From NCBI GenBank assembly GCA_016186625.1, contig JACPLG010000016.1, forward strand, positions 1 through 38,649: a DNA stretch of 38,649 nt, given 5' to 3'. The stretch is from Candidatus Levyibacteriota bacterium (lineage in GTDB: Bacteria > Patescibacteria > Microgenomatia > Levybacterales > UBA12049). Each line of letters opens with the position of its first letter. Position 1 is the stretch's first letter. The notes beneath the pieces were generated by a model, which had not been told where the DNA came from, did no database searches, and saw only the letters and a list, made by a program, of their open reading frames with translations. The translations under genes were made by a program, and so were the position numbers. Positions 1-9,686 of the stretch are shown here, in pieces.

Positions 1-1
1 A

Positions 2-3000
2 AAACATTATCGAGATTCCCTTCTTAGGAAGATATTTAGTAAAACTTTCAGGTTTGCTTTTGGAAGATTTCTTTTTGGACTGGATCATGATATTCAGGCT
101 GGGCTAAAGGTTTTCACAAGACAACTGTGGGAAACAGTAAAATTCATGCCTTCCTCCGGCTGGACATTTGACCTTGAATTTTTACATAGAGCAAAACAGG
201 CCGGATTTAAGATCCAAAAGCACAATATTATTTTTTATAAAAGAAAAAATGGTAAATCCAATGTTAATTTTGTAAAACAAACCGCTGAAATTGGCTTTAA
301 CGCGCTAAGAGTTAGAGTAAAAAGAATTCATCCGGCGCATATCCCTCCTTCGGATAAATATTCCATGCTTGGCGCAGGAATTGGACATAAAAAAAGAAAA
401 TATATCACCCATACTACAATCCCGCATCACACAACTGCGCTTAAAACAGCAACCTTATCACAAAAAATAATTATTTTGCTGCTGCTAACTGACATTGCAT
501 TAGGGCTATATATAAATCCTCTTCTTACTCTTCAGATTCTGATAGGAATTTTAAGCACAATTTATTTTATTGATGTTCTTTTTAATTTTTACCTGATATC
601 AAAAAGCCTGGACAAAACTAATGAAATAACTTCAACGGATGAGGAGATAGGAAACCTAAAAGACGCGGATTTACCCCTCTATACAATTCTATGTCCTTTA
701 TACAGGGAAGCGCGCGTTATTCCCCAGTTTCTAGATGCTATTGAAAAACTTTCATGGCCAAACGACAAACTTGATGTAATTTTGCTTCTTGAGGAAGATG
801 ACAGTGAAACCATTGAAAAAGCAGCAAAAATGAATCTTCCTTCCTATGTCAGGACTATTGTAGTCCCCCATTCTATTCCAAAAACCAAACCAAAAGCTTG
901 TAACTTTGGACTGGCACATGCAAAAGGAGAGTACATTGTGGTTTATGATGCGGAGGATATTCCCGATCCCCTGCAGCTCAAAAAAGCATTTCTTGGTTTC
1001 AAAAAGGCTGATAAGAATGTGATTTGCCTTCAGGCAAAACTTAATTATTACAACTCTCATCAAAATCTTTTAACAAGATTCTTTACGGCAGAATATTCTC
1101 TCTGGTTTGGCCTGACTCTTCCGGGACTTGTTTCACTTGATACAACTTTGCCCCTGGGGGGAACGAGCAACCATTTCAAAATTGAAAGCTTAAAAGAAGT
1201 TGAGGGGTGGGATCCGTTTAACGTAACTGAGGACGCTGACTTGGGAGTGAGACTTTTCAACAAAGGCTACAAAACCGGAATGCTGGACTCAGAGACTTTG
1301 GAGGAAGCCAACAGCAGAGTCGGAAATTGGCTGCGCCAGCGCTCCCGCTGGATAAAAGGCTATATGCAGACCTATCTTGTCCACACAAGAGGCTCTTCCC
1401 GGTCTGTTAACGGAGGCAGCAAACATTCGCTGATTTTCCATCTGATAGTTGGGGGGAAACTTGCATTTGTCCTTATTAATCCTTTCCTTTGGCTTGCAAC
1501 ATTTTCTTATTTTGCACTCTTCGCATACGTTGGGCCTGCAATTGAGGCAGTCTATCCGACTGTAGTTTTTTACATGGCTGTTTTTTCTCTTCTTTTTGGA
1601 AATTTCCTGTTCCTTTATTACTACATGATTGCCGTTGCCAAAAAAGGCCAGTGGAATCTTGTTAAGTTTGTAATTTTTGTGCCCCTTTACTGGGCAATGC
1701 TAAGTCTTGGTGCATTTATTGCTCTTTACCAGCTTATTTTAAAACCCCATTATTGGGAAAAAACAGTCCACGGCTTCCATTTGGACAAAAAAAGAAAAGG
1801 GTCTTTTGCAGAAGCCGTAATAGAAAGCGAGGAGCAAACTGCAGGCTTTGTTTTCCCTTGGAGACTCAGAGAAAGCTGGGCGCATGTTATCACAAATAGA
1901 AGTACTTATTTGGGGGGTTTTATTCTTGTCCTGTCCGCAGTAATTGCAAATTTTATGAACTTTGTCTTCAACGCCTATCTTGGAAGGGTTTTGGAGTTTA
2001 AGGATTTTGCACTCATTGGTTTAACCGGAAGCCTTTTGTCGCTATCAACAATTTTATTTGGGGCGTTAGTTACAACTACCAACTTCAGAGGCGGTTTTCT
2101 GATTGGAAAATATAATGACAGTGCCGCCTACAGCTTTTGGAAATTCATCAGAAAAAGGGCAATTATAATTTCAATAATTATTACTGCAACTTGGCTTATT
2201 GCCTCACCTCTTTTAAATGAATTTTTTAATACCGGAAATATTTATTTATTTCTTATCTTTGGAATAATCTTATTTTTTGGGCTTGCAAATTCAATTGACA
2301 GAGGTTTTTTATCTGCAAAACTGATGTTTAGATCCCTCTCAGCGCTTGCTCTCTTTGATCCTTTGGCAAAGCTTATTGTAGTTGCAGTCCTTGTTTATTT
2401 TGGCCTTAAGGAATGGGCATTTTCAGCAATACCAATTGCATTTTTGGGAACATTTCTTGTTGCCTGGTTTTTGATCAAGAAACTGTCTAAAGAAGGTGCT
2501 CACAAGGCGCCTGTTGCTGAAATTAAAAGTTTTCCAAGCAAATTCTTTTCCGCATCGCTTCTGATGGGCTTTTCATCAATTGCGTTTTTAACAGTTGATA
2601 TACTTCTTGCCAATTATTTCCTGCCCAACGAAGAAGCCGGAAAATACACCCTTCTTTCTCTGGTTGGAAAAATGGTCTATTTCACAGGCGGTCTGACAAC
2701 TCCTTTCGTTACTCCTTTAATCAGCAGGATCGAGGGCGCAAATAAAAACACTACCAAAACTCTATATTTTCTGCTTTTCTCAACTTTTGCTCTTTCTTTA
2801 ATGGGTTTTGTGGCATTTGGAATATACGGACATATAACAATTCCTTTTCTTTACGGACAAAAAGCCCACTCTATTGTTCCTTACTTAATTATTTTCACAT
2901 TAGGAATTGCAGCCTATACCGTCTCAAGAGTACTGGTCAAATACTACCTTGTAAAAAGAGTTTTTACTTTTACGGTTGTTACATCTCTGCTTGCAATATT

Positions 3001-4351
3001 GCAGATTTTATTAATAGCCAAATATCATTCAAGCTTCGGACAGATTGCAGTTGTCATGTCAATTGTTTGGGGATCGCATCTTATTTTAACTACCGCCCTT
3101 CATTTTGGAATAAAGTATGTCAGGGCTTTTGAAAACAACTTTTCAGACTTTCTGGCCCTGTTTACAACCAAAACCGAAAAAAGCGATAAATTTGGTATTT
3201 TAATCTTTAATTGGAGGGATACAAAGCATAAGTGGGCAGGAGGAGCAGAAAGCTATGTTCATGAGCTTGCCAAAAGATGGGTAAAAGGCGGGAATAGCGT
3301 TACTCTTTTTTGCGGAAATGACGGAAATTCTCCAAGAAATGAAAAGGTTGAGGGAGTAAATATTATAAGACGCGGCGGATTTTATATGGTTTATTTCTGG
3401 GCGTTCCTATACCAGGTATTAAAATTCAGGGGAAAATTTGACGCAATTGTGGACAGCGAGAACGGGATTCCCTTCTTTACGCCTTTTTATACAAGGACAA
3501 AAAAGTTTTTGCTCATCCACCACGTCCATCAGGAAGTTTTCCGAAAAAGCCTTATTCCGCCTTTTTCATGGCTGGCCTTATTTCTTGAGGCGCGCCTTAT
3601 GCCTTTTGCATACAGAAATGTCCAAGTAGTAACTGTTTCTCCTTCTTCCCAAAAAGAGATCATAAAACACCGTCTTACAAAAAAAGATCCCGGAATTGTT
3701 TATAACGGAGTCAATCATAGTTTTTACAAGCCTGCCAAAAAAAGTCAGTATCCTCTTTTCTCATGTGTTGGAAGGCTAAAACCCTATAAAAACATTGATG
3801 TTGCCATAAAAGCATTTAGTGAAGTTGTCAGATCATATCCTTTAGCAAAACTTATGATTGTAGGAGAAGGAGAAAGCTTACCCGGCCTTCAAAAGCTAAC
3901 CCGGGAACTTGACATTGAAAAAAGCGTTTCTTTCACGGGATGGGTCACAAATTCCAGGAAAGCCAAGATTCTTGCAAGAAGCTGGGTGGTAATCCAGCCC
4001 TCAATGATTGAAGGCTGGGGAATAACCGTGATTGAGGCAAATGCCGCGGGTACTCCGGTTATAGCATCTAACGTTAACGGGCTTAAAGACTCTGTTATAA
4101 ACAGTGAGACAGGTGTTCTTGTAAAAGCAGGAGACGTTGACGGATTTGTCCATGCAATGGTTGATTTTATTCTTGATGAGGAATATAGAAAAAATATGTC
4201 TCAAAATGCCAGATCATGGTCTTTGAATTTCAGCTGGAACAAAAGCGCAAAAGAATTCTTTGATATTGTTTCTCAGGCATATGATAAAAAATCTGCGCTA
4301 AAACCGGGAGGGTTGACATACGTTATCAACCGAATCCTATCAATTTTTTAA
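2..4351 (+). CDS. Partial four-module fusion: GT2 (C-terminal part), BcsA-like GT2, Wzx-like flippase, GT4 glycosyltransferase
   Basis: The frame is open from the left edge, so the ATG at 146 is internal and the N terminus is missing; 1449 residues are visible. Numbering from that ATG: residues before about 60 are the end of a DPM1-like GT2 (GWTFDLEFLHRA, then GKSNVNF). Two membrane helices follow. Residues ~176-410 are a second, cellulose-synthase-like GT2 with EEDD, a DAED metal site (~268), TEDADLG (~358) and the acceptor-site motif RQRSRW (~397), then more helices. Residues ~580-1000 form a polytopic MATE/Wzx-like flippase. From ~1015 to the end is a GT4 enzyme with an AGGAES glycine loop, VYNGV, VGRLKPYKN and the EGWGITVIEANA donor-binding region. 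Known family roles suggest polymer synthesis, flipping and sugar addition on one membrane chain; the actual glycan is unknown. It heads a tightly packed operon. Confidence 0.85.
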   Translation, partial: KHYRDSLLRKIFSKTFRFAFGRFLFGLDHDIQAGLKVFTRQLWETVKFMPSSGWTFDLEFLHRAKQAGFKIQKHNIIFYKRKNGKSNVNFVKQTAEIGFNALRVRVKRIHPAHIPPSDKYSMLGAGIGHKKRKYITHTTIPHHTTALKTATLSQKIIILLLLTDIALGLYINPLLTLQILIGILSTIYFIDVLFNFYLISKSLDKTNEITSTDEEIGNLKDADLPLYTILCPLYREARVIPQFLDAIEKLSWPNDKLDVILLLEEDDSETIEKAAKMNLPSYVRTIVVPHSIPKTKPKACNFGLAHAKGEYIVVYDAEDIPDPLQLKKAFLGFKKADKNVICLQAKLNYYNSHQNLLTRFFTAEYSLWFGLTLPGLVSLDTTLPLGGTSNHFKIESLKEVEGWDPFNVTEDADLGVRLFNKGYKTGMLDSETLEEANSRVGNWLRQRSRWIKGYMQTYLVHTRGSSRSVNGGSKHSLIFHLIVGGKLAFVLINPFLWLATFSYFALFAYVGPAIEAVYPTVVFYMAVFSLLFGNFLFLYYYMIAVAKKGQWNLVKFVIFVPLYWAMLSLGAFIALYQLILKPHYWEKTVHGFHLDKKRKGSFAEAVIESEEQTAGFVFPWRLRESWAHVITNRSTYLGGFILVLSAVIANFMNFVFNAYLGRVLEFKDFALIGLTGSLLSLSTILFGALVTTTNFRGGFLIGKYNDSAAYSFWKFIRKRAIIISIIITATWLIASPLLNEFFNTGNIYLFLIFGIILFFGLANSIDRGFLSAKLMFRSLSALALFDPLAKLIVVAVLVYFGLKEWAFSAIPIAFLGTFLVAWFLIKKLSKEGAHKAPVAEIKSFPSKFFSASLLMGFSSIAFLTVDILLANYFLPNEEAGKYTLLSLVGKMVYFTGGLTTPFVTPLISRIEGANKNTTKTLYFLLFSTFALSLMGFVAFGIYGHITIPFLYGQKAHSIVPYLIIFTLGIAAYTVSRVLVKYYLVKRVFTFTVVTSLLAILQILLIAKYHSSFGQIAVVMSIVWGSHLILTTALHFGIKYVRAFENNFSDFLALFTTKTEKSDKFGILIFNWRDTKHKWAGGAESYVHELAKRWVKGGNSVTLFCGNDGNSPRNEKVEGVNIIRRGGFYMVYFWAFLYQVLKFRGKFDAIVDSENGIPFFTPFYTRTKKFLLIHHVHQEVFRKSLIPPFSWLALFLEARLMPFAYRNVQVVTVSPSSQKEIIKHRLTKKDPGIVYNGVNHSFYKPAKKSQYPLFSCVGRLKPYKNIDVAIKAFSEVVRSYPLAKLMIVGEGESLPGLQKLTRELDIEKSVSFTGWVTNSRKAKILARSWVVIQPSMIEGWGITVIEANAAGTPVIASNVNGLKDSVINSETGVLVKAGDVDGFVHAMVDFILDEEYRKNMSQNARSWSLNFSWNKSAKEFFDIVSQAYDKKSALKPGGLTYVINRILSIF

Positions 4352-4353
4352 TT

Positions 4354-5487
4354 ATGAAAAAAGATATTAAAATTTGTTTTTTTGGAACATATGACAGGGA
4401 ATATACGGCAAATAAAATTGTCTTACAGGGACTTTTGGAAAATAACATTCCTGTCTTGGAAGTAAATTCAGAGATAAAACTGACCAGACTTGACAGTCAA
4501 AAGGATATAACCTGGCTTGCTTTAATTAAACGAATACTTAGAAAGTATAAAATCTTTTTTGAAATATTTAAAAATTTAGATAAATTCAAAAAAACTGACG
4601 TAATTTATGTTGCATTTCCAGGACATTTTGACGTTTTGTTTGCCTGGCCGCTTGCCAAGCTATTCAACAAAAAACTGGTCCTTAATCCTGTTGTCAGCTT
4701 CTCTTACGGATTTACCCAGGAACAGACAATTCTTAGCAAAAACTCAATGCGCGCAAAAATTACCAAACTTGGCGAAACAGGAATTTATAAATTAATTGAT
4801 TTACTATTGCCGGATACACCTTTCCAAAAAGATTTTTTTAAAAAAACTTTCAATATTCCTGAGGAAAAAATTAAGGTTCTGCCGATAGGCGCTGATGACA
4901 AATATTACAAATACACGCCGTATACAAATAAAAGTAAAAAAATTAATGTTACCTATTACGGCCTTTACAGCCCAACGCACGGAGTTGAACATATAATTGA
5001 GGCGGCCAACATTTTAAGAAACAATAAAGATATAAAGTTTACATTTGTGGGCAACGGCAATACGTTTCAGAAAAATTTCGACAGGGCAGAAAGACTCGGT
5101 CTTAAAAGTGTAGAGTTTTTCAATAATACGCCCCTTGATCAACATCCTGCAATTATTGAAAAAGCAGACCTTTTCTTAGGCTTTTTGCAAAAACACCCTT
5201 TGGTGGACAGAGTTATTCCCAACAAAGTCTATCAAGGACTGGCGCTTGGAAAAGTAGTGGTAACAGCGGATGCGCCTGTTGCAAGAAGCATGTTTCACCA
5301 TGGGGAAGATATGTATCTGGTAAAGCCCTCAGACGGAAAAGCATTAGCCAAAGCAATTCTTGAACTTAAAAATAAACCCGAGATGAGAATCAGAATCGCA
5401 AAGAATGGCTACAAGTTATTTCTTGAAAAATTCACCCCAAAAGCAATCGGAAAAAAGCTAATAAAAAATATTGAGGAAATATTATGA
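4354..5487 (+). CDS. GT4-family glycosyltransferase
   Basis: A 377-residue cytoplasmic or peripheral-membrane glycosyltransferase of the GT-B fold. The N-terminal Rossmann domain starts ICFFGTYDREYT. The C-terminal domain has KVLPIGADD, VTYYGLYSPTHG, FTFVGNGN and IPNKVYQGLALGKVVV, the last being a GT4-type donor-binding E/Q-helix region in which the usual first glutamate of EX7E appears replaced (VYQGLALG). The ATG is two bases after the stop of the preceding fusion protein, and the stop overlaps the next gene by four bases (ATGA), so it is translationally coupled to both. It probably adds a sugar to the lipid-linked glycan made by this locus. The donor and acceptor cannot be read from the sequence. 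Confidence 0.85.
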   Translation: MKKDIKICFFGTYDREYTANKIVLQGLLENNIPVLEVNSEIKLTRLDSQKDITWLALIKRILRKYKIFFEIFKNLDKFKKTDVIYVAFPGHFDVLFAWPLAKLFNKKLVLNPVVSFSYGFTQEQTILSKNSMRAKITKLGETGIYKLIDLLLPDTPFQKDFFKKTFNIPEEKIKVLPIGADDKYYKYTPYTNKSKKINVTYYGLYSPTHGVEHIIEAANILRNNKDIKFTFVGNGNTFQKNFDRAERLGLKSVEFFNNTPLDQHPAIIEKADLFLGFLQKHPLVDRVIPNKVYQGLALGKVVVTADAPVARSMFHHGEDMYLVKPSDGKALAKAILELKNKPEMRIRIAKNGYKLFLEKFTPKAIGKKLIKNIEEIL

Positions 5488-6302
5488 AACTAAAAAGAAA
5501 TACATTCTTATTTATCAGAAGCTTAATAGTTAATTTTGACTATATTCTTGGAAGTTTGCTAGGCATCAATAAAGACTATCTTAGCATTTTATGCTTTCAT
5601 AGCATCTCCGATGGTGGCAACAGATATTCTATAGGTCTTACTGATTTTAAAAGAGAACTTAAAACAATTTCCCAAAATGCAAATTTCGTAAATATAGACG
5701 AAGCCATAGAAGTAATCGGGGGACAAAGGGTTGAAAAACCATCAGTTGTTCTAACATTTGACGACGGGTATAAGGACGCTCTTAAAGTTGTGCCTTTAAT
5801 AAAAGAATACCAAATTCCTGCAGTAATATTTATTTTGTCCGACAGAAAAAATGCCAACCGGAAAGAATTAGACAATAAGACAAAATTGCTAAGTACTGAA
5901 GAAATCAAACAGCTTGTAAAAGAAGGGTGGACAATAGGCTGTCATAGTGCAACCCATGCAGATTTTACTTCTCTTTCGCCTTCTCAGATTAAAAAGGAAA
6001 TAATTGATTCTAAAAAATCCATCGAGAAAGAGATTGGTATAAAAATTAAATATTTTGCTTATCCAAAAGGAGTTTTGAGTGATGAAATTATAAAAGCTGT
6101 TAAAAAAGCAGGCTACATTGCTGCCTTTGGTGTTTGGCCAGGTAATGTAGAAAGAGGTTCAAATAAGTGGAATATACCAAGAATAGTCATTGACGCCTCA
6201 CATTCATTAGTAGATTTTCCGGCAATTTACAGCCCAAGCGTTCTATTTTTGCGAAGGATCACAGATCCTTTAAAAATTTGGGATCTATTTTTAAGCTTAT
6301 GA
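5484..6302 (+). CDS. NodB-type polysaccharide deacetylase
   Basis: A 272-residue carbohydrate esterase family 4 protein. The NodB motifs are present: LTFDDGY (residues ~93-99, catalytic base and metal Asp), CHSATHADF (~153-161, the two metal-binding histidines) and AYPKG (~193-197). Members of this family remove N-acetyl groups from GlcNAc-type residues in surface polymers or peptidoglycan. No cleavable signal peptide is obvious, although a short hydrophobic stretch lies near residues 10-25, so the protein could be an anchored exported enzyme or act on lipid-linked precursors. It overlaps its upstream neighbour by ATGA, and its own TGA overlaps the ATG of the next GT2. Confidence 0.88.
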   Translation: MKLKRNTFLFIRSLIVNFDYILGSLLGINKDYLSILCFHSISDGGNRYSIGLTDFKRELKTISQNANFVNIDEAIEVIGGQRVEKPSVVLTFDDGYKDALKVVPLIKEYQIPAVIFILSDRKNANRKELDNKTKLLSTEEIKQLVKEGWTIGCHSATHADFTSLSPSQIKKEIIDSKKSIEKEIGIKIKYFAYPKGVLSDEIIKAVKKAGYIAAFGVWPGNVERGSNKWNIPRIVIDASHSLVDFPAIYSPSVLFLRRITDPLKIWDLFLSL

Positions 6303-7210
6303 AAAAATTAAAAGTATCAATCGGCATACCTGCCTACAATGAAGAGCGCAACATTAAAAATGTGCTTAAGTCCATTCTTGATCAAAAAGAAAAAAGTATC
6401 ACGATCAAAGAGATAATTGTTGCATCAGACGGAAGCACTGACAACACAGTTCAATTTGCAAAATCAATTGATGATCAACGATTAAAAGTAATTAAGTACG
6501 TAGGCAGAAGAGGGAAACCAACCATTCTTAACAGGCTTTTTAAAATTTTTAAAGGAGATGTGTTGGTTATAGTGGATGCTGACTCAATACTCAAAGATGA
6601 ATTGGTCATAGAAAGTCTTGTTTCAAAACTCCATAAAGACAAATCTATTGGAGTCATTACGGGAAATCCACAACCGTTACCTGCAGAAACATTTCTTGAA
6701 AGTGCAATTAATAATTATATATACGCCAGAAATAAAGTATTCGATAAATACGACATAGGTAAAAGCGCTTATACTGCACGCGGATTTCTCGTTTATTCTA
6801 AGAAATTTCTTAAAAATTTTATCCTTCCTGATGAAGTAATTAATGATGATACATATAGTTATTTTTATTGCTTAAGGAATAGCTATAGGGCGCTCAATGA
6901 AAAAGGTGCCGTTGTTCGGTATAGGCCTGCACAAACGATTAGTGAACACATCAAGCAATCCACTCGTCATTTAGCAGGTGGGGTTCAGCTCTATAGGTAC
7001 TTTGGACAAGAAGCTGTAGACAAAAAATTCAGTCTTCCAAAAATGGCTTTGTTAAGAATTATGCTTTATCAATTAATTAGAAACCCAATGGGATACATAC
7101 TCTTAAAGGCTCTAAATATATATTGTTTCTATCTTAGCAGAAAACAAGTTGAGAAATTTGACAATAAATGGGAGTCAATATCAACGTCTAAAAATTTATA
7201 TACAAGGTAA
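6299..7210 (+). CDS. GT2 glycosyltransferase (paralog 1 of 3)
   Basis: A 303-residue GT-A enzyme. The ATG at 6299 is preferred over an upstream start at 6278 because it gives the typical beginning VSIGIPAYNEERN and an ATGA overlap with the deacetylase. Motifs are VASDGSTDNT (nucleotide binding), VDADS (DxD metal site) and NDDTYSYF in the position of the catalytic ED. A C-terminal amphipathic or membrane-associated segment is likely. It is clearly related to the GT2 genes at 8775 and 9676, which share start motifs and length, so the three arose by duplication within the locus. They probably act at successive steps of one oligosaccharide. Confidence 0.87.
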   Translation: MKKLKVSIGIPAYNEERNIKNVLKSILDQKEKSITIKEIIVASDGSTDNTVQFAKSIDDQRLKVIKYVGRRGKPTILNRLFKIFKGDVLVIVDADSILKDELVIESLVSKLHKDKSIGVITGNPQPLPAETFLESAINNYIYARNKVFDKYDIGKSAYTARGFLVYSKKFLKNFILPDEVINDDTYSYFYCLRNSYRALNEKGAVVRYRPAQTISEHIKQSTRHLAGGVQLYRYFGQEAVDKKFSLPKMALLRIMLYQLIRNPMGYILLKALNIYCFYLSRKQVEKFDNKWESISTSKNLYTR

Positions 7211-7215
7211 ATATT

Positions 7216-7812
7216 ATGGAAAAATTATTTAATATTTTTCGCTATTTCAGGCACTTTTTATTTTCGGGATTCTATCACCTTGGGTGGCCTGTGGTATTCA
7301 GAAGAAATATTGTTATTAACGGTCATGAATTTATATCTCTTGGGAAAAACGTAGTTTTGGATTATGACTGCGTATTGAATGTAATTACTCGTCATCAGAA
7401 TTACAAATATAACTATCAAAAACCTGTTATTAAAATTGAAGACAATGTGGGCATTACCAAAGGCGCATTTATCTCAGCAGTCAGATCAATCCATATTAAA
7501 AAAAATGTGATGATTGGGCCGTACTGCTTTATAGGAGACTACAATCACGGATATGAAGACATAACCAGACCAATTTCAAAACAGCCTTTAAAAAACATCA
7601 AACCTGTTGTTATAGAAGAAGGCGCCTGGATTGGCGCTCATGTAAGCATTGCATCCGGTGTTACCATTGGCAAAAATTCAGTAATTGGAGCAAATAGTGT
7701 GGTAACAAAAGACATCCCGGATTACTGCGTTGCGGTTGGGACTCCTGCGAAAATAATCAAAAGATATAACAAGAGAAATAATAATTGGAGAGAAATAAAT
7801 AAAAAAGGATAG
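7216..7812 (+). CDS. Hexapeptide-repeat acyltransferase (WbbJ/maltose O-acetyltransferase-like)
   Basis: A 198-residue left-handed beta-helix protein. Hexapeptide turns run from about residue 75 to 180, for example IEDNVGITKGAFIS, KKNVMIGPYCFIGD and EEGAWIGAHVSIASGVTIG, ending with the family signature VGTPAKIIKRY. GDYNHGY supplies the probable catalytic histidine. Relatives transfer acetyl or other acyl groups from acyl-CoA to sugar hydroxyls of surface glycans. It starts five bases after the GT2 gene and ends four bases before the kinase-like gene, placing it in the same operon as a glycan-decorating enzyme. Confidence 0.88.
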   Translation: MEKLFNIFRYFRHFLFSGFYHLGWPVVFRRNIVINGHEFISLGKNVVLDYDCVLNVITRHQNYKYNYQKPVIKIEDNVGITKGAFISAVRSIHIKKNVMIGPYCFIGDYNHGYEDITRPISKQPLKNIKPVVIEEGAWIGAHVSIASGVTIGKNSVIGANSVVTKDIPDYCVAVGTPAKIIKRYNKRNNNWREINKKG

Positions 7813-7816
7813 AAAT

Positions 7817-8770
7817 ATGAAAACAAAACTAGCAAAACCAACAAACGTACATTTAATTACAGGTTTAATAATATCTATAATCCAATCTCTGACAAGAGGA
7901 TATTCTGATGCAGATATTCCAGAAAAAGTTGGCAAATATCTTTTAGTCCAGGTCATCAAAAAAGAGAATTTGCTAAAAGGATATGCTGTTGGGATATATC
8001 AATACAAAAAAGAAAAGGTATTTATTAAGACATGGAATGGCGATTTGAAAAACTTTGGTTATTACGCTTTGGTTAACGAATTTATCACCAGTAAAATTCT
8101 CTATAAAAAATTCCAATCTTATAATTCAAAAACAGTCAAAGGCAGAATTAAAATTCCGGAACCTATTAAATATATCTCTACCAAGGATTCACTCTCGCTT
8201 GTTTATGAATATGTAGATGGAGATACTTTAACAACAGCCTTATTAAAAGAGAAAGTTGAGATTTTGGCTTACATTTTAAAAGTACTCTGGGATATGTCTA
8301 ACGCTATTACAGAAAATGAAAAAAGGCAATTATTCAAACGAAATAAAATATTCTATATTGTATCGTTGCTAGCCTTCGCCATTCTAACCATAGTATCAAA
8401 TCCTAAAAACTGTAAAGTTGTTTTAAATGGGCTCTTAAAATGCATAAAAACATTTAGACTTTTAAATGAATCAAATCTTTGTATAGCTCATAGGGATTTA
8501 ACTCCTCACAATATTTTGGTAAACAATAAGGGAGTATATATTGTTGATTGGTCTAGAATGGCTTTGACGATCCCTAATTATGATATTACTTATATGTCAT
8601 TAATGCCGAAATTAAAACCAGTTGCAGATTTAATTTCTCAAAAAACTAATTTTAAACCCAATAAGTTTCTTAAAAACTATATTTTAATTCACTCTGCGCA
8701 TTCTTTCGGGGCTCCTGAAGGTTATGACAATTTCTATGAAAAAGAGCTTTATAGGCTATATGCAAGATAA
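7817..8770 (+). CDS. APH/LPS-kinase-like phosphotransferase
   Basis: A 317-residue protein-kinase-fold protein. The catalytic loop IAHRDLTPHN (Brenner motif HxDxxxxN, around residue 223) and VDWSRM in place of the DFG-type metal site are clear; VYEYVDGDTL looks like the hinge between lobes. A hydrophobic stretch around residues 175-195 may tether it to the membrane. Within a glycan operon, phosphorylation of a sugar or lipid-linked intermediate, as LPS core kinases do, is the simplest guess. The aminoglycoside phosphotransferase fold covers many small-molecule kinases, so the substrate is open. No antibiotic-resistance role is implied. Confidence 0.75.
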   Translation: MKTKLAKPTNVHLITGLIISIIQSLTRGYSDADIPEKVGKYLLVQVIKKENLLKGYAVGIYQYKKEKVFIKTWNGDLKNFGYYALVNEFITSKILYKKFQSYNSKTVKGRIKIPEPIKYISTKDSLSLVYEYVDGDTLTTALLKEKVEILAYILKVLWDMSNAITENEKRQLFKRNKIFYIVSLLAFAILTIVSNPKNCKVVLNGLLKCIKTFRLLNESNLCIAHRDLTPHNILVNNKGVYIVDWSRMALTIPNYDITYMSLMPKLKPVADLISQKTNFKPNKFLKNYILIHSAHSFGAPEGYDNFYEKELYRLYAR

Positions 8771-8774
8771 GAAT

Positions 8775-9686
8775 ATGAAAAAAGCAACAATTACAATTGG
8801 GATTCCTGCTTATAACGAAGAGCTTAATATTAAGTTCTTATTAAAGTCGCTGTTGAAACAGAAAGTGGAAAGCGCTGACATAAGCGAGATAATCGTTATT
8901 TCCGACGGGAGCACGGATAGAACAGTCGAGATTGCTAGTTCTGTAAGAGATGAAAGAATAAAAGTTATAGACCAAAAAGCAAGAATGGGCGGGAGAGCAG
9001 TCCAAAACGAAATTATTAAGAGAGCAAAAGGTGACATATTGGTAATGCTGGACGCAGATGTAATTCCTGTCGGAAGTAATTTTGTCGACGAAATAATTAA
9101 ACCGATTTTACATGATAAGGATGTAGGCTTAGTGGGGGCTAATATTGTAAGCGCAAAGCCTGATACTTTTGTAGAAAAGGTTATTTCGGCAAGCCATGAA
9201 CTTAAATGGGCGCTTTATAAGCGTATTAACAACAGGGATAACATTTACCTTTGCCATGGCAGAGCTAGGGCTTTTTCAAGAGGCTTATATAGAAAAATAA
9301 ATTGGCCCCAAAACGCACCAGAAGACGCCTACTCTTATCTCTTGTGTAAGAAAAAGGGATTTAAATTTATCTATGCTTCAAAAGCAAAAGTTATTTTTAG
9401 ATCACCGGCAAATTTAGCCGACCACTTTAAACAAAGCAATCGTTTTGTAAAAGGTAAAAAGGAGATGGAGAAATATTTTCCGGCCAGTTTTGTCAAAAAA
9501 CAATACAGATATTCAAAACTGCTTTTAGCACAAACAGTAACCGAGTATCTATTGAAAAATCCAGTAGCAATAATTGGTTACATCGCCATAACTGTTTATG
9601 TAAGGATTTTTGGTATTAAAGATTGGGTGAACCACGCCAAGTGGGATATTTCCCCAAGTACCAAAAAAATTATCTATGAAAAATAA
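8775..9686 (+). CDS. GT2 glycosyltransferase (paralog 2 of 3)
   Basis: A 303-residue GT-A enzyme starting at the ATG four bases after the kinase stop; an upstream in-frame start at 8724 would only add residues overlapping the kinase gene. Motifs are TIGIPAYNEELN, VISDGSTDRT, LDADV (DxD) and PEDAYSYLL (catalytic ED position). The C terminus contains a likely membrane-associated helix (VAIIGYIAITVYVRIF). The closest relatives in the window are the GT2 genes at 6299 and 9676. Its end overlaps the next gene by 11 bases. Confidence 0.87.
   Translation: MKKATITIGIPAYNEELNIKFLLKSLLKQKVESADISEIIVISDGSTDRTVEIASSVRDERIKVIDQKARMGGRAVQNEIIKRAKGDILVMLDADVIPVGSNFVDEIIKPILHDKDVGLVGANIVSAKPDTFVEKVISASHELKWALYKRINNRDNIYLCHGRARAFSRGLYRKINWPQNAPEDAYSYLLCKKKGFKFIYASKAKVIFRSPANLADHFKQSNRFVKGKKEMEKYFPASFVKKQYRYSKLLLAQTVTEYLLKNPVAIIGYIAITVYVRIFGIKDWVNHAKWDISPSTKKIIYEK

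Noticed and set aside
752..1263. Opposite-strand and alternative-frame open frames within the glycan operon (also at 5597-5908, 13879-14274, 15210-15623 and 31606-32028)
   Set aside because: They lie wholly inside well-supported genes, have no promoter or start context and resemble no protein family.
146..4351. Complete gene starting at the ATG at 146
   Set aside because: The frame is open upstream to base 2 and those codons encode a good GT2 sequence, so the gene is cut by the window edge.
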